Source of the DNA: Ostreococcus mediterraneus
Lineage: Eukaryota; Chlorophyta; Mamiellophyceae; Mamiellales; Bathycoccaceae
DNA length: 64,000 nucleotides
Assembly (NCBI GenBank): GCA_012295225.1
Contig: WMKK01000006.1
Coordinates: 248,001 to 312,000 of the forward strand
Direction of reading: 5' to 3'
Made by a program: the position numbers and the translations under genes. Each line of letters starts with the position of its first letter. Position 1 is the stretch's first letter. This document shows, piece by piece, positions 17,685 to 27,390 of this stretch. The notes under the pieces were generated by a model. It had not been told where the DNA came from. It saw only the letters and a list, made by a program, of their open reading frames with translations, and did no database searches.

Positions 17685-20600
17685 CTAACAAATGTGTGAG
17701 TCTAAATGCGTGCGCGTTATGTCGCGACTGGTGCGCCCACGCGCGGCTTCGGCAGCCTCGGCGCGCTCTTTTAAGTTTTTCGCCGAAGCGTCGCCAGTTT
17801 CGGCGACGAGCTGCGAAAACACGGAATTTGGATCCGCCAACATCGCCGCTGGAGAATCCATGGCGACGAGTTTGCCGGCTTCAAGACATACAACCTTGTG
17901 GTTTTCGATGATGGTATTGATTCGGTGCGCGATGGTGAGAATTGTGCGCGAATGGAACTCTTCGGCAATGACTTTTTGCATGTTGTCATCCGTCTCCGTG
18001 TCCACGCTCGCGGTCGCCTCATCGAGGCATACTATCTTCGTATCTCGCAGCATTGCCCGCGCCAGGCACAGCATTTGCCGCTGCCCGGCCGAGTAGTTTG
18101 ACCCGAACTCTTGTACGGGAGCCTCAAGGCTTAAGCCTTGCTCGCTGATGAAATCCTTGCACTTGACGTGCTCCAGCGCAAACCACAGACGCTCGTCCGA
18201 GTATTGATTGAACGGATCAAGGTTGTATCGAATAGTGCCGCTAAACAGCACGGGGTCTTGCGGAATGCACGTGATTGCCGATCGCAAGCGCTTGAGCGAA
18301 ATCGTAGAAATATCGATGCCGTCAATCCAAATGGATCCGCTCGCCGGTTCGCACAGGCGCCACAACGCGACGAGCAACGAACTCTTGCCGCTGCCCGTTC
18401 TTCCGCAAATACCGATTTTCTGGCCAGCTTCAACCTCGAAGGAAATGCCCTTGAGTACGAGCGGGAGTTCCGCGCGATAACGCATTTGTAACTTCTCTAC
18501 TCGCAACGCGCCCGTCGTGGGCCATTCTTTTGGTGGGTCTTCGATGACGCCGTGCGTCGCCATGGCGCCTGTCGACTCTTCGTTTACGAGCTTTGTGTAC
18601 TCATCGACGCGCTCGACGCTGACCATCTGAGACTCAAGCTCGGATACGATGCGAATCACCCAGGATAAAACGCCGGTAATATCAATCGCGTACGACAATG
18701 TCAACCCGATGAGCGCCGAATCGAGCGTATCGCGTTGGTACACGGCGATGGCGGCGACGACGAGCGTCATCGAGTTCCCGATAGTTTCCAATCGAACTGG
18801 CAACCAACGCTCGCAACCGCACTTTTGGGTGTAATCCGCGGTTTGGTTTATTCCAATTCTGCGCTCGTTTTCCGTGATAAATCGTTGTTGGTGACCAAAG
18901 GCTCGAATCGTGCTCAAACCGCCGAGCGTTTCGCCGAAGTGCGCAAACACGGGCGAGCCGCTGATGGCGTCTAAACGTTTCGCCTCGCGATAACCAGGTC
19001 TGTAGTATCTTTGAATGTAAAAGTAAACTCCGAAAATCGGAATGAGGAAGGGCATGAGTATCGGCATGACCCATCCCATGACGACGAGAGTGCCCAGCAA
19101 AAGCAAACTAAACGACGCAACGCTCGACACCGATTGACCGATGATGTTATCCAGCGCATTGGTATCCTTGCTAAATCGTTGAATAATTCTACCAAGCGGG
19201 GTGGTGTCAAAAAAGCTCAAGCGCGTGTTCATCACTGCATCTAAAAGTTGCAAATGCAAACCAGTCGCGGCAGTGAGCGACGCGATGACCCAAGCAAACG
19301 TTCGACCCCAGGCGACAACGGCGGAAATGACGCCTATGGCACTGTAACCACTGAGATAGACAGTTTGACCCAAATTCCATTTGCCTTGCGACCAGTAGGC
19401 GAGCCAAACATTGGTGAAGACGCTCAGCGCACGTTCGGCGATCGTGACAAACATCAGAATAGAGAATGTCCACGCGCCACCGCCCATGGCGTTGATGTAC
19501 GCCTTGTAGACGTTCAATTTCACTGATCCTTCTTCGCGCTTTTCGAGATTCAACGTTGCCTTGGATGTTTGCGTGGCCATAGTCGCTTTCATGCCTTCAC
19601 TCACTGCGGTATCAACCAAGTCTTCTTCTTTCGCCGCCTCAGCTTGTTGCGTGCCGCGGTAGGACTTCATCATCGCCTGAAACGTCGGCCCCTTCTCCAT
19701 GAGCTGCGCGTACTTCCCGGACTCAACCACTCGACCATCCTTCATGACGAGAATGTTATCAGCAAACTCTGTGAACTGAAGCTGGTGGGTGACGAGAAGA
19801 ACCGCACCGTTGCGCAAAACGCCCCGGATACAGCGCTTGAACACATCCTTGGCGACGTGCGCGTCGAGCGCCGACAACGGATCATCTAAAATTGCCAATT
19901 CGGCGTTGGCGTACACCGCGCGGGCAATGGCTGTGCGCTGTTTTTGGCCACCACTGAGAGTGATACCCTTTTCGCCAATTTCCGTATCGTCGCCGTTCGG
20001 TAAAAGACTAATGTCTTTCTCCATGCACGCCGCTTCGAGTGCTTGATGGTAATCGTTTTCATCATACACTTTCCCAAAGAGAACGTTTTCTCGGAGCGAC
20101 ATGGATTGCACCCATGCTGTTTGCGCAACGTACGACACTGTCGCATCCACGGTGACATCTGCGCCATCCGCGGCGACCATCTCGCCTAATAATGCAGAGA
20201 TGAGCGCCGTTTTACCAGAGCCCACAGGGCCGACGACAATCGTCAATTCCCCTCGCTTGAGCTCGAGATCGATATCTTGCAAGAATGGGCCCTTCTTTTC
20301 TGCGGGCGCGACGTCGGACTCTTTCGCGCCTTCATCTTTGGCGTCAACTTGTTTCTTCTTGTCATCTTTCGGCGGCGCGGCGTTAGGATTGGACCAGTAA
20401 AAGTTACCACGCTTTATTCGCGCGATGACTTCACCCTTGTTCTTCTTCTCACCCGAGGTCGCACCATCCGCGACTTCATCAAGCGAATGCTTGCGAACGA
20501 ATTCACGCTCGACTGTCACCGCCGAGGCCTCAGGTAACATGAAGTACTTTTGCAAACGATCCAAAGACACGATGGCGTCGGCGCACAACGCCAAGCATCG

Positions 20601-21878
20601 CGGGTAAAACATCACCGGGAAACGAAGTAAAGAAAACAACGTCAACGCCGGGAAAATAATATCCGCAGTCATCTCGCGTTTCATCACGCCGGCATACAAC
20701 GCAAACACAGCGACAGAGACAATCGTAGGACCAGCCATCATGACGGCCGTGTTTAACGCGCCGACGTTGGCGACGCGCGTCGCGTGAACCATTTCCCGCT
20801 TGCGCACCTCGCTCACTTCGTGCTGTAACGACTGTTCCCATGCGTTGAGCTTTAAAATTTTAATGCCACTCAAGCCTTCGTTTTCCAACTTAACCCGGCG
20901 GTCGGTTTCTTTCGTCTGATCCTTACGATACGTGTACGTCAAGCCGTAAAAGTACTTTTGCAGCGGAATTAACCCGAGCATAATCGCCAACCCTCCGAAC
21001 ACGCTCCAGCCAATGTACGAGTACAACAACGCCATGTACCCTATCGTCTGCAGCAACCCACTCCAGAGAACATTGACAAACAACATCAAATCTCCCACGC
21101 GCATCGCGTCGAGCTGCATGTGATTCAAAACCTCCCCAGTCGTGCTTTCGCTTCGCCCGGCGCTCGACAGCCGCATCGTCTTTCGATACACCGCCGTAGA
21201 CAACGCCCCGCGAATGCAAATCCCCGATGCCTGCGCGTAATAAAAGTACGTCTGCTCGCATAACGTACGTAAAATCGCTAGTGCAAACATCAACGCGCAA
21301 TACAAAATCCCAATCGACGTATCGCTCGTCGACGCGCCGAAGGCGTCATTCATGAAATTCGCCTTGCCCGCGACGTACCGCAAGAATCCCGACAACACCA
21401 CGGGCGGTAAAAACTGTATCAAATCATTCAACAACTTGAACGCCGACCCTTTGAGAACGACGCCACCGAATGACTTCCACAACGGCGCCGTCAGCGCAGG
21501 GAGAAAGGGTTTCTTTGGAGCCGGAGCGCCAGCCGCCGTCGCCGCCTCCTCCGCCGCGCGCGTCTTCTCCAACGTCTCGCGCACGCGCGCCTCAAACTCG
21601 CTCGAATTATTCTTCGCCACGTACGGTGCCGGTGGCGGGAGCAAGTCATGCATCTCCAGCGTCGCCGCGCGTCCCGCGTTCGCGTCGACGCCGTGCTTTA
21701 AAAACGGCGTGACCCAGTTGAAAAAGATGCGCGAGAACACGTGCGCATCGCCGCGACCGCGCTTGCCCGCGCCCATCGAGCGCGCCGTCGCCTCGCGCGC
21801 ATCGAGCGACGCATCTTTCATCGTCGTATCGTCAGCCCTCGCCTCCGACGCCGCGCGCGCGGTCGGTGCGTCGTTCAT
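17685..21878 (-). CDS. ABC transporter, ABCC (MRP) subfamily, full-length
   Basis: 1,397 residues from an ATG at 21878 (MNDAPTARAASE). The layout is cytosolic N-terminus, TMD1, NBD1, TMD2, NBD2, without a TMD0. NBD1 has Walker A GPVGSGKT near residue 551 and signature LSGGQKQRTAIARA near 641, with AILDDPLSALDAHV. NBD2 has GRTGSGKSS near 1161 and YSAGQRQMLCLARAML near 1264. The order FSRIFFNWVTPFLKHG before TMD1 is typical for ABCC. As usual in ABCC, the two ATP sites are asymmetric: NBD1 has Asp-Asp and NBD2 Asp-Glu after the Walker B strand. Likely exports glutathione or anionic conjugates, probably across the tonoplast or plasma membrane; substrate unknown. Open frame continues to 22169 but would overlap the divergent kinase gene. 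Confidence 0.93.
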   Translation of the reverse strand: MNDAPTARAASEARADDTTMKDASLDAREATARSMGAGKRGRGDAHVFSRIFFNWVTPFLKHGVDANAGRAATLEMHDLLPPPAPYVAKNNSSEFEARVRETLEKTRAAEEAATAAGAPAPKKPFLPALTAPLWKSFGGVVLKGSAFKLLNDLIQFLPPVVLSGFLRYVAGKANFMNDAFGASTSDTSIGILYCALMFALAILRTLCEQTYFYYAQASGICIRGALSTAVYRKTMRLSSAGRSESTTGEVLNHMQLDAMRVGDLMLFVNVLWSGLLQTIGYMALLYSYIGWSVFGGLAIMLGLIPLQKYFYGLTYTYRKDQTKETDRRVKLENEGLSGIKILKLNAWEQSLQHEVSEVRKREMVHATRVANVGALNTAVMMAGPTIVSVAVFALYAGVMKREMTADIIFPALTLFSLLRFPVMFYPRCLALCADAIVSLDRLQKYFMLPEASAVTVEREFVRKHSLDEVADGATSGEKKNKGEVIARIKRGNFYWSNPNAAPPKDDKKKQVDAKDEGAKESDVAPAEKKGPFLQDIDLELKRGELTIVVGPVGSGKTALISALLGEMVAADGADVTVDATVSYVAQTAWVQSMSLRENVLFGKVYDENDYHQALEAACMEKDISLLPNGDDTEIGEKGITLSGGQKQRTAIARAVYANAELAILDDPLSALDAHVAKDVFKRCIRGVLRNGAVLLVTHQLQFTEFADNILVMKDGRVVESGKYAQLMEKGPTFQAMMKSYRGTQQAEAAKEEDLVDTAVSEGMKATMATQTSKATLNLEKREEGSVKLNVYKAYINAMGGGAWTFSILMFVTIAERALSVFTNVWLAYWSQGKWNLGQTVYLSGYSAIGVISAVVAWGRTFAWVIASLTAATGLHLQLLDAVMNTRLSFFDTTPLGRIIQRFSKDTNALDNIIGQSVSSVASFSLLLLGTLVVMGWVMPILMPFLIPIFGVYFYIQRYYRPGYREAKRLDAISGSPVFAHFGETLGGLSTIRAFGHQQRFITENERRIGINQTADYTQKCGCERWLPVRLETIGNSMTLVVAAIAVYQRDTLDSALIGLTLSYAIDITGVLSWVIRIVSELESQMVSVERVDEYTKLVNEESTGAMATHGVIEDPPKEWPTTGALRVEKLQMRYRAELPLVLKGISFEVEAGQKIGICGRTGSGKSSLLVALWRLCEPASGSIWIDGIDISTISLKRLRSAITCIPQDPVLFSGTIRYNLDPFNQYSDERLWFALEHVKCKDFISEQGLSLEAPVQEFGSNYSAGQRQMLCLARAMLRDTKIVCLDEATASVDTETDDNMQKVIAEEFHSRTILTIAHRINTIIENHKVVCLEAGKLVAMDSPAAMLADPNSVFSQLVAETGDASAKNLKERAEAAEAARGRTSRDITRTHLDSHIC

Positions 21879-21933
21879 GCGCGAGTCAACGAATGACGTC
21901 ACAGACCGCCGCCGCGCCCCCGTCGCCGCCGCG

Positions 21934-23160
21934 ATGGGCGACGACGACGACGGCGCGCGCCTCGCGGGCGCGCGACGCGTCGCGCATCTCGCCGCGACGA
22001 CGTCCGCGCCGTCCGCGGCGGCGACGGGGGCGCCCGCGCGGCACACCGTGGTTGTGTTTGGCGGTTGCGTCATGGATATCCACGCCCGAGCGACGCGAAA
22101 CGCGCCTCGTGCGGGGACGACGACGATCGGCACGGTGACTGGTGGATGCGGCGGCGTGGGGTATAACATTGCGCATGGTTTGCGCGCGGTGCGACGGGCG
22201 TACGCGCGCGAGGACGACGCGAGTGATGGGGATGTGTGCTTTGTGAGCGCGGTGGGCGACGACGCGAGCGGCGCGGCGTTCGTCGACGCGTGGGCGAACG
22301 ACGGCGATTCGTCGTCGATTGTGGTCGTACGCGACGCGCGAACGGCGACGGTGGTGTGCGTGTTGGATGACGGCGGGGAAATCGTGAGCGCGGTGGCGGA
22401 TGTTGAATGCGTGGAGCGCGGGGTGACGCCGGATGTCGTCCGAGCGTCGGCGGATGTCGTAGAAAAGCGCGCGTCTTTCGTCGTCGTCGATGCGAATTTG
22501 AGCGTCGATGCGATAAGGGCGGTGTGCGAGATGTGTTCTAGGCATCACGAGGTGAAGATGTGGTATGAGCCGGTGTCGGTGGAGAAGGCGGCGAGAATCG
22601 TGGACGCCGTCGGCGGCGCTCGGCCGATGTCGAGCGTCGAAATTGCGTCCCCAAACGCCGCAGAATTGCGAGAACTCGCCAACGCAATTCGCCGAACGTG
22701 GGCGAAAGGCTCGCCCATGTCACCGTGCCCGTTTAATCCGTCGTTTCAATTTGAGAGCGCGAGTGAGGCGCTGGATGCGATGGCGAGCGACGTGTCCACC
22801 GTGCTCGCCGCCGGATGCGCGTGCGTCGTCCTCACGCTCGGCGCGCTCGGATGCGTCGTCTCTCGAGCGTCACCAGACGGCAACATATCGCTCGCCACGC
22901 ACGTTCACATCCCTGCTGCTCCTGTGCGCGAGATAGTATCCCTCATAGGCGCTGGAGACGCGCTCGTCGCCGCATCCGTCGCCGCGCTCGCGTCGGGCGC
23001 CGCCCTCGTCCCGGCGCTCGCGCGAGGCGTCGCGTGCGCCGCCATCGCGTGCGAACACCCCGCCGCGCCGCTCCCGCCGCTCGATGCGCGAGATATCAAC
23101 GCACGAGCCCGCGTCGTGCGCGCCGCGTGCGCGACGCTCGCCCCAGCCGTGCCACAATAG
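21934..23160 (+). CDS. PUKI: Pseudouridine kinase (PfkB family)
   Basis: 408 residues from an ATG at 21934, 55 bp from the divergent ABC transporter start. The PfkB fold shows HTVVVFGGCVMDIHARA, GTVTGGCGGVGYNIAHGL (N-terminal signature region), VVVDANLSVDAIRAVC, MWYEPVSVEKAARIV, IASPNAAELRELANAI and the C-terminal signature SLIGAGDALVAAS with the catalytic Asp of G-A-G-D. The segments V-M-D-I-H-A, W-Y-E-P-V-S-V and S-P-N-x-x-E-L match plant pseudouridine kinase better than adenosine or ribokinase. It would phosphorylate pseudouridine released by RNA turnover to pseudouridine 5'-phosphate (peroxisomal in Arabidopsis). The partner glycosidase is not in this window. Confidence 0.82.
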   Translation: MGDDDDGARLAGARRVAHLAATTSAPSAAATGAPARHTVVVFGGCVMDIHARATRNAPRAGTTTIGTVTGGCGGVGYNIAHGLRAVRRAYAREDDASDGDVCFVSAVGDDASGAAFVDAWANDGDSSSIVVVRDARTATVVCVLDDGGEIVSAVADVECVERGVTPDVVRASADVVEKRASFVVVDANLSVDAIRAVCEMCSRHHEVKMWYEPVSVEKAARIVDAVGGARPMSSVEIASPNAAELRELANAIRRTWAKGSPMSPCPFNPSFQFESASEALDAMASDVSTVLAAGCACVVLTLGALGCVVSRASPDGNISLATHVHIPAAPVREIVSLIGAGDALVAASVAALASGAALVPALARGVACAAIACEHPAAPLPPLDARDINARARVVRAACATLAPAVPQ

Positions 23161-23360
23161 CCGAATTACGCGTCGTTGCGTAGCTCGTATGAATACGGCA
23201 CGCCACGGACGCGTCTACTCCGCACAACAGGACACGACGCGCGTCTCGCACGCGCGCGTTTAGAATTTCGCCCACAACTCAAAGATGAGATTGTGAGAAG
23301 CACGCGCGCGCCGTGAAGCTCTCCCCGCCCGTGATCGATCGTGACGCTTACGTCGCGCAG

Positions 23361-24461
23361 ATGATGCGCGCGGTGCATCAAGCCGGTTGGGGCGGTCGCG
23401 AGCAACTGTCCGTGCGAGACCTTCCTCGTCCCGTGCCGGGCGTCGGTAGCGTCTTAGTGCGAGTGATGGCGGTGTCGATCCACGCCGGCGATCACCACAT
23501 GCTGTCCGGGCGTCCGTATCTAATTCGCTTGCTCGGGCGTCGGGACGTTCCCGGCATGGATTTCGCGGGCGTCGTGGAGACGGTCGGCGTTCCCGCCGTC
23601 GGCAGCAGCGCCGACACAGAGACCGTCCTCGCGCCAGGTGATCACGTTCTGGGCACGGCTGATGTGCGCTGCGGCGCGTTCGCAGAGTTCGTGTGCGTCC
23701 CGTTGGGAAACGTCGTCCTAAAGCCGGCGAACGTCACGTGGGAAGAAGCCGCGGCGCTTCCCACCTCGGCGGAGACGGCGTTGCAGGCTTTGCGCTCGGG
23801 CGGTATCGGCAGCTATGAAAAGGTCAAGTCAGGACACAGAGTTCTGATCAACGGCGGGTCCGGCGGCGTCGGCTCGTTCGCGGTGCAGCTCGCGAAACAT
23901 TTCGGCGCGCGCGTCACGGCGGTTTGCTCCACTCGGAACGTTGACCTCGTATCGTCATTGGGCGCGGACGAGGTGATAGACTACACCAAAGAGACTATCG
24001 AAGGCTACTCCAAGGCGCACGGAAACGTCAAGTACGACACAATCATCGACGCCGTCGGTCGGTACTCGTGGCGTCATTTACTCGCCCCTTCCGGCGCGCT
24101 CGTCGCCGTATCACTTCCCAATCCAGAGACGGAGTGCGTCCCGTGCGGGTTGTGCCACGTCGCGTGTTTCTCATCCTTCTGCTGCTGCTGTCTTTTCTCG
24201 AGAAAGTCCAAGGCGTTCATGCAGACGGTGTCGACGCGCGACCTGAGTTTCTTGGCAAATTTGGTACGCGACGGGAAAATACGTCCGGCGCTCGGTCTCA
24301 AACTCGAAAGCCTCGACGCGATTCCAGACGCCCTCGCCGACCACTTTGATGCGTCGAACTCGTTCAGTCGTGGACATCGCGTCGGTAAGACGGTCGTCAC
24401 TCTCTCAAACGCGCGCGCGACCTCACCTTTAGACGCGCCAGTACCGGTAGCTCTAGAATGA
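23361..24461 (+). CDS. Zinc-free MDR-family NAD(P)H oxidoreductase (quinone oxidoreductase-like)
   Basis: 366 residues from MMRAVHQAGWGG; an upstream in-frame region to 23313 has no ATG. The GroES-like half has VRVMAVSIHAGDHHMLSGR and VPGMDFAGVVETVG; the Rossmann half has VLINGGSGGVGSFAVQLAKH (NADPH-binding A/G-x-x-G-x-V-G), LGADEVIDYTKE and YDTIIDAVG. There are no catalytic zinc ligands, so it is of the quinone-oxidoreductase/RTN4IP1/chloroplast-envelope class. The stretch CHVACFSSFCCCCLFSRKSK near residue 260 is unusually Cys/Phe-rich, where relatives have a hydrophobic membrane-facing loop. Substrate unknown; reduction of reactive enones or quinones is the usual role. Confidence 0.85.
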   Translation: MMRAVHQAGWGGREQLSVRDLPRPVPGVGSVLVRVMAVSIHAGDHHMLSGRPYLIRLLGRRDVPGMDFAGVVETVGVPAVGSSADTETVLAPGDHVLGTADVRCGAFAEFVCVPLGNVVLKPANVTWEEAAALPTSAETALQALRSGGIGSYEKVKSGHRVLINGGSGGVGSFAVQLAKHFGARVTAVCSTRNVDLVSSLGADEVIDYTKETIEGYSKAHGNVKYDTIIDAVGRYSWRHLLAPSGALVAVSLPNPETECVPCGLCHVACFSSFCCCCLFSRKSKAFMQTVSTRDLSFLANLVRDGKIRPALGLKLESLDAIPDALADHFDASNSFSRGHRVGKTVVTLSNARATSPLDAPVPVALE

Positions 24462-24538
24462 CCAAGTCACATAAAAAAGTCCCAACCGTTACCGAGCCGC
24501 GGGGATGCTCCCGTCATTTTCCGCCTCGCGTGCGCGCC

Positions 24539-25231
24539 ATGTCGCGCGCACGCCGCGCCAATTCGCGCGTGACATCGCGCGCGACGCCCGCGCGCCTCGC
24601 CGCGCGCGTCCTCCTCCTCCTCGCGTGCGCGTTCGCGCGTTTCAAGGCGTGCGCTGGGACAACGGCGGAAGAGGAGCACAGCTTTACGATCAATACATAC
24701 GCCCCGAACGACGACACGTCGTGCGCGGTGGGGCCGTACGGGTGGTACTGCGTGCCTTCGAGCATTCAGTATTCGACGTCGATTTACGACCCCGATCAGG
24801 TGTGGGAAGGCACGACGTATGACGCAGCCACGAGCGGGGCGTCGACGCAGGAGCAAGCGTGCTTGTCGTTGTGCGCGGATAACGAGACGTTGTCGACGGA
24901 TTTAGAGGCGTGCGCGGAGGCGCAATTTGAGTTGAAACGAGCGGCGTTGAAGGTGGATTCAGATGACGCGCAGGCGATCGTGTATGAGTTTTTTGTGAAT
25001 CCTTATAATGGGAGCGACGAGTGGAGCGGCGGGCGCGAAACGCCGTGGTTGACGGTGGAGCGCGCGCAACGACGCGTGCGGTTTTTACGCGTGATTGCCG
25101 AAGCGAGTGGATTGGGGACGAAATTACCTAGACCTTTACAGATTTGGGTGCGTGAGAACGTCGGAGACGATGGGATGAAACAAAAACAGGTTGGCAACGG
25201 GCGATACGCGGGAATCTCTATTAGCGAATAA
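24539..25231 (+). CDS. Small secreted protein with the start of a beta-helix domain
   Basis: 230 residues from an ATG at 24539 (MSRARRANSRV); an earlier in-frame ATG at 24458 overlaps the previous stop codon. A signal peptide is clear (ARVLLLLACAFARFKACAG). The mature part has six Cys, including an isolated GWYCVP and the cluster ACLSLCADN. Residues 165-215 (FFVNPYNGSDEWSGGRETPW, then L-T-V-E-R-A-Q) look like the opening repeat of right-handed parallel beta-helix proteins: 'G-N-D-x-W-S-G-x-x-x-x-P-x-x-T-x-x-x-A'. The frame stops about 45 residues later, before any helix coils could form. Function not recognised. Confidence 0.65.
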   Translation: MSRARRANSRVTSRATPARLAARVLLLLACAFARFKACAGTTAEEEHSFTINTYAPNDDTSCAVGPYGWYCVPSSIQYSTSIYDPDQVWEGTTYDAATSGASTQEQACLSLCADNETLSTDLEACAEAQFELKRAALKVDSDDAQAIVYEFFVNPYNGSDEWSGGRETPWLTVERAQRRVRFLRVIAEASGLGTKLPRPLQIWVRENVGDDGMKQKQVGNGRYAGISISE

Positions 25232-25365
25232 CGGCGCGTTTGGCAACAAACGTCTTCGAGACGACGAGGCGCTTTGCGCGAGGCGCTCTATGTGTACATT
25301 TGGTGTAGCAGCTATAGTTGTAATATTTTTATTTAGTTTAGGGTCTATGTACAAATGTATCTAGT

Positions 25366-27390
25366 CTACGACGCGCGTGCGCGCGATGTCGTCGCCGCCT
25401 CGACGTTTGTTTTCGGCGTAAACGTACACTCCTCCATTTCACGCGCCAGACGCTCTTCGGCGAGCATTTTCTGTCGCATCTCGGATTTTTCGTCAACATT
25501 CTCCGCCACGCCGAATGGTTCGGGTATCGTACGTTTGCCTTTGCGATCATAATCATCCAAATCTTCCAGAAAGACTTTGGAGAACCTCTCGCGCTTTTCC
25601 GCTTCTAACAGTCGCGCCTTGTTTTGTTTTTGCAAAAACGCGCTCAATCCCTTCACTTTCGCCGTCGATGGCACGTACATGGATTTTGGCGGCGCGCGCG
25701 CGTTCGTAATTGGCTTGAACGTGCATTCCTCCATTTCGCGATTGGCGGAATACTTGCGCAGGTTTTCAAGCGCGTCATTCTTTTCGCGTTGGTACGCCTC
25801 GATGCGCGCGCTCACGACGTCGCCGCCCAATCCGTAATCCATGGCGTACGCGCTCGTATTTCGTGCTCGCCGCGCCTCCTTCGATTGGTCCAAGTTGGGT
25901 TCAAAAGTGTGTTCTTCTCGAAATTCGCGTTCGAGCTGCGCGCGGGCGCGCCGCTTGGCCAAATCGCGTCGCTCGTCGTGCACGAGGTCGTCGAGCGACG
26001 TGCCGACGGGCACGAGCGCTCGCGAGCGTTCGTTCACGTCGGGATTGTACGTGTACTTTTCGTAGTACTTTTGCTCAAGCACGCGCTGCGTCATTCGTTT
26101 ACGTTCGGCGTCGGTAAACGTCAATCGTGCGGCGCGTTCTTCGGGTGTTTCAAGCAACATACGCACGCGTTGTCCTTTGCGCAAGACGCGCGCGGCGTCG
26201 CCAATGTCGGGAGTAAACGTGCACTCGTCGTCTTCGTACGCGCGATGTTCCTCAGCCCGCCTCGCTACTTTGTCGTTATACTCGCGTTGACGTTCGGAAA
26301 AGTCTGCGCCCATCTTACCTTGTCGCGCGAGTTGCTCGACGACGCGTTCGCTCACCGTGGTGATTTTCGGCATAAACGTGAGCTCGTCGACGTCCTCGTC
26401 GACGACGTCGCGGCGGCGTCCCGCGCGGCGTTCGCCATCTTCACCCATAGCCTCGTCCAATTCTGCTCGCTGCTTCGCCAACACCGCACTCGTTGGGTTA
26501 ATTTCTGGCTTGAACGTATACGCCGAGCTGCGTTCGTGCTCGACTTTAGCTTTAGCTTTGAGTAACGCGTCGCGCTTTCGCCGGAGCACGTCGTCGAGGC
26601 GCTCGTGCAACGGAGGCGCGGCACCATTTTCCTTCTTCTTCACCGACGCACCCATCGTCGACGGCTGAAACGTGAGTTCCTCAAGTTCAAGTTCAATCAC
26701 GCGCGCCTGCGCGCGCTCGAGTTTCTCCGCGCGCTTCTCCGCGTACGCGTACAATCGTTCGCCCGCGGGCGCGTCGCTCGCGCCCGCCTTCGGTCCTCGC
26801 CCCGTCTTCGGCGCAAACGTACAATGCTCTTCAAACGCCGCGGCATCACTCGCAGCTTTCGCGCTCGCCGCGCGCTCCCATAACGCCGTCTTCGGCATCG
26901 CGAGCGTCGCCAACCTTTGCGCCGCCGACGCTTTCGCCCCGCCCTTCCCCGCGTCGTCTCGCATCGACGTCGGCGCGCGCGCGCGCGGCGTAAACGTCTC
27001 CTCCCTCGCCCGCCGCGCCTCCGCCTCCGCCACCGCCGCGTCGCGCGAATGCCGCCCAGCTAACGTCGTCCGCCTCGCGTCCGACGTATCCAGCACCGCC
27101 TCGCCTCGTCTTCCTCCTCCTCGTCGTCGTCGCGCGTCCTCCTCCGCGTGTAAACGCCGCGTCTCCTCCGCGTCGCGTCGTCGTCGCGTCTCATACTCCA
27201 TATACCTCGCCTTCGCCCCGGCGCGCGCGCGCGCGTCGCCCTCGCCCCGTCCATTCGCGCGCGCGTCGTCGCCTCCATTCGCCTCTCGCCCGTCGTCGTC
27301 GTCCCCCGACCGCGCCCTCGCGCGCGCGCGCGCGAGCTCGCCCACGTACGCGCGACGTTCGCTCGACGTCATCTCGCGCACGGTGCGCAT
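25366..27390 (-). CDS. Protein with ten TF-x-P repeats, unrecognised
   Basis: 674 residues, start MRTVREMTSSER. About ten copies of a short motif, [E/C/Y]-T-[F/Y]-x-P-x-[I/T/L]-x, occur at 40-60 residue spacing from about residue 135 to 660: for example CTFAPKTG, LTFQPSTM, YTFKPEIN, LTFMPKIT, CTFTPDIG, YTYNPDVN, HTFEPNLD, CTFKPITN and CTFTPKTN. They are separated by charged helical spacers rich in Arg, Glu, Lys and Ala. Similar 'TF-x-P-x-I/N' repeats occur in large protist cytoskeletal or flagella-associated proteins, from general memory; no named family is claimed. No membrane segment or signal peptide. The gene converges with the small secreted-protein gene, 134 bp apart. Confidence 0.8.
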   Translation of the reverse strand: MRTVREMTSSERRAYVGELARARARARSGDDDDGREANGGDDARANGRGEGDARARAGAKARYMEYETRRRRDAEETRRLHAEEDARRRRGGGRRGEAVLDTSDARRTTLAGRHSRDAAVAEAEARRAREETFTPRARAPTSMRDDAGKGGAKASAAQRLATLAMPKTALWERAASAKAASDAAAFEEHCTFAPKTGRGPKAGASDAPAGERLYAYAEKRAEKLERAQARVIELELEELTFQPSTMGASVKKKENGAAPPLHERLDDVLRRKRDALLKAKAKVEHERSSAYTFKPEINPTSAVLAKQRAELDEAMGEDGERRAGRRRDVVDEDVDELTFMPKITTVSERVVEQLARQGKMGADFSERQREYNDKVARRAEEHRAYEDDECTFTPDIGDAARVLRKGQRVRMLLETPEERAARLTFTDAERKRMTQRVLEQKYYEKYTYNPDVNERSRALVPVGTSLDDLVHDERRDLAKRRARAQLEREFREEHTFEPNLDQSKEARRARNTSAYAMDYGLGGDVVSARIEAYQREKNDALENLRKYSANREMEECTFKPITNARAPPKSMYVPSTAKVKGLSAFLQKQNKARLLEAEKRERFSKVFLEDLDDYDRKGKRTIPEPFGVAENVDEKSEMRQKMLAEERLAREMEECTFTPKTNVEAATTSRARAS

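Noticed and set aside
21352-21933. Upstream extension of the pseudouridine kinase frame
   Set aside because: It is antisense to the ABCC N-terminal coding region and has no targeting or domain features; the ATG at 21934 begins just before the conserved fold.
21879-22169. Upstream extension of the ABCC frame
   Set aside because: It overlaps the conserved start of the kinase gene on the other strand and adds only low-complexity residues.
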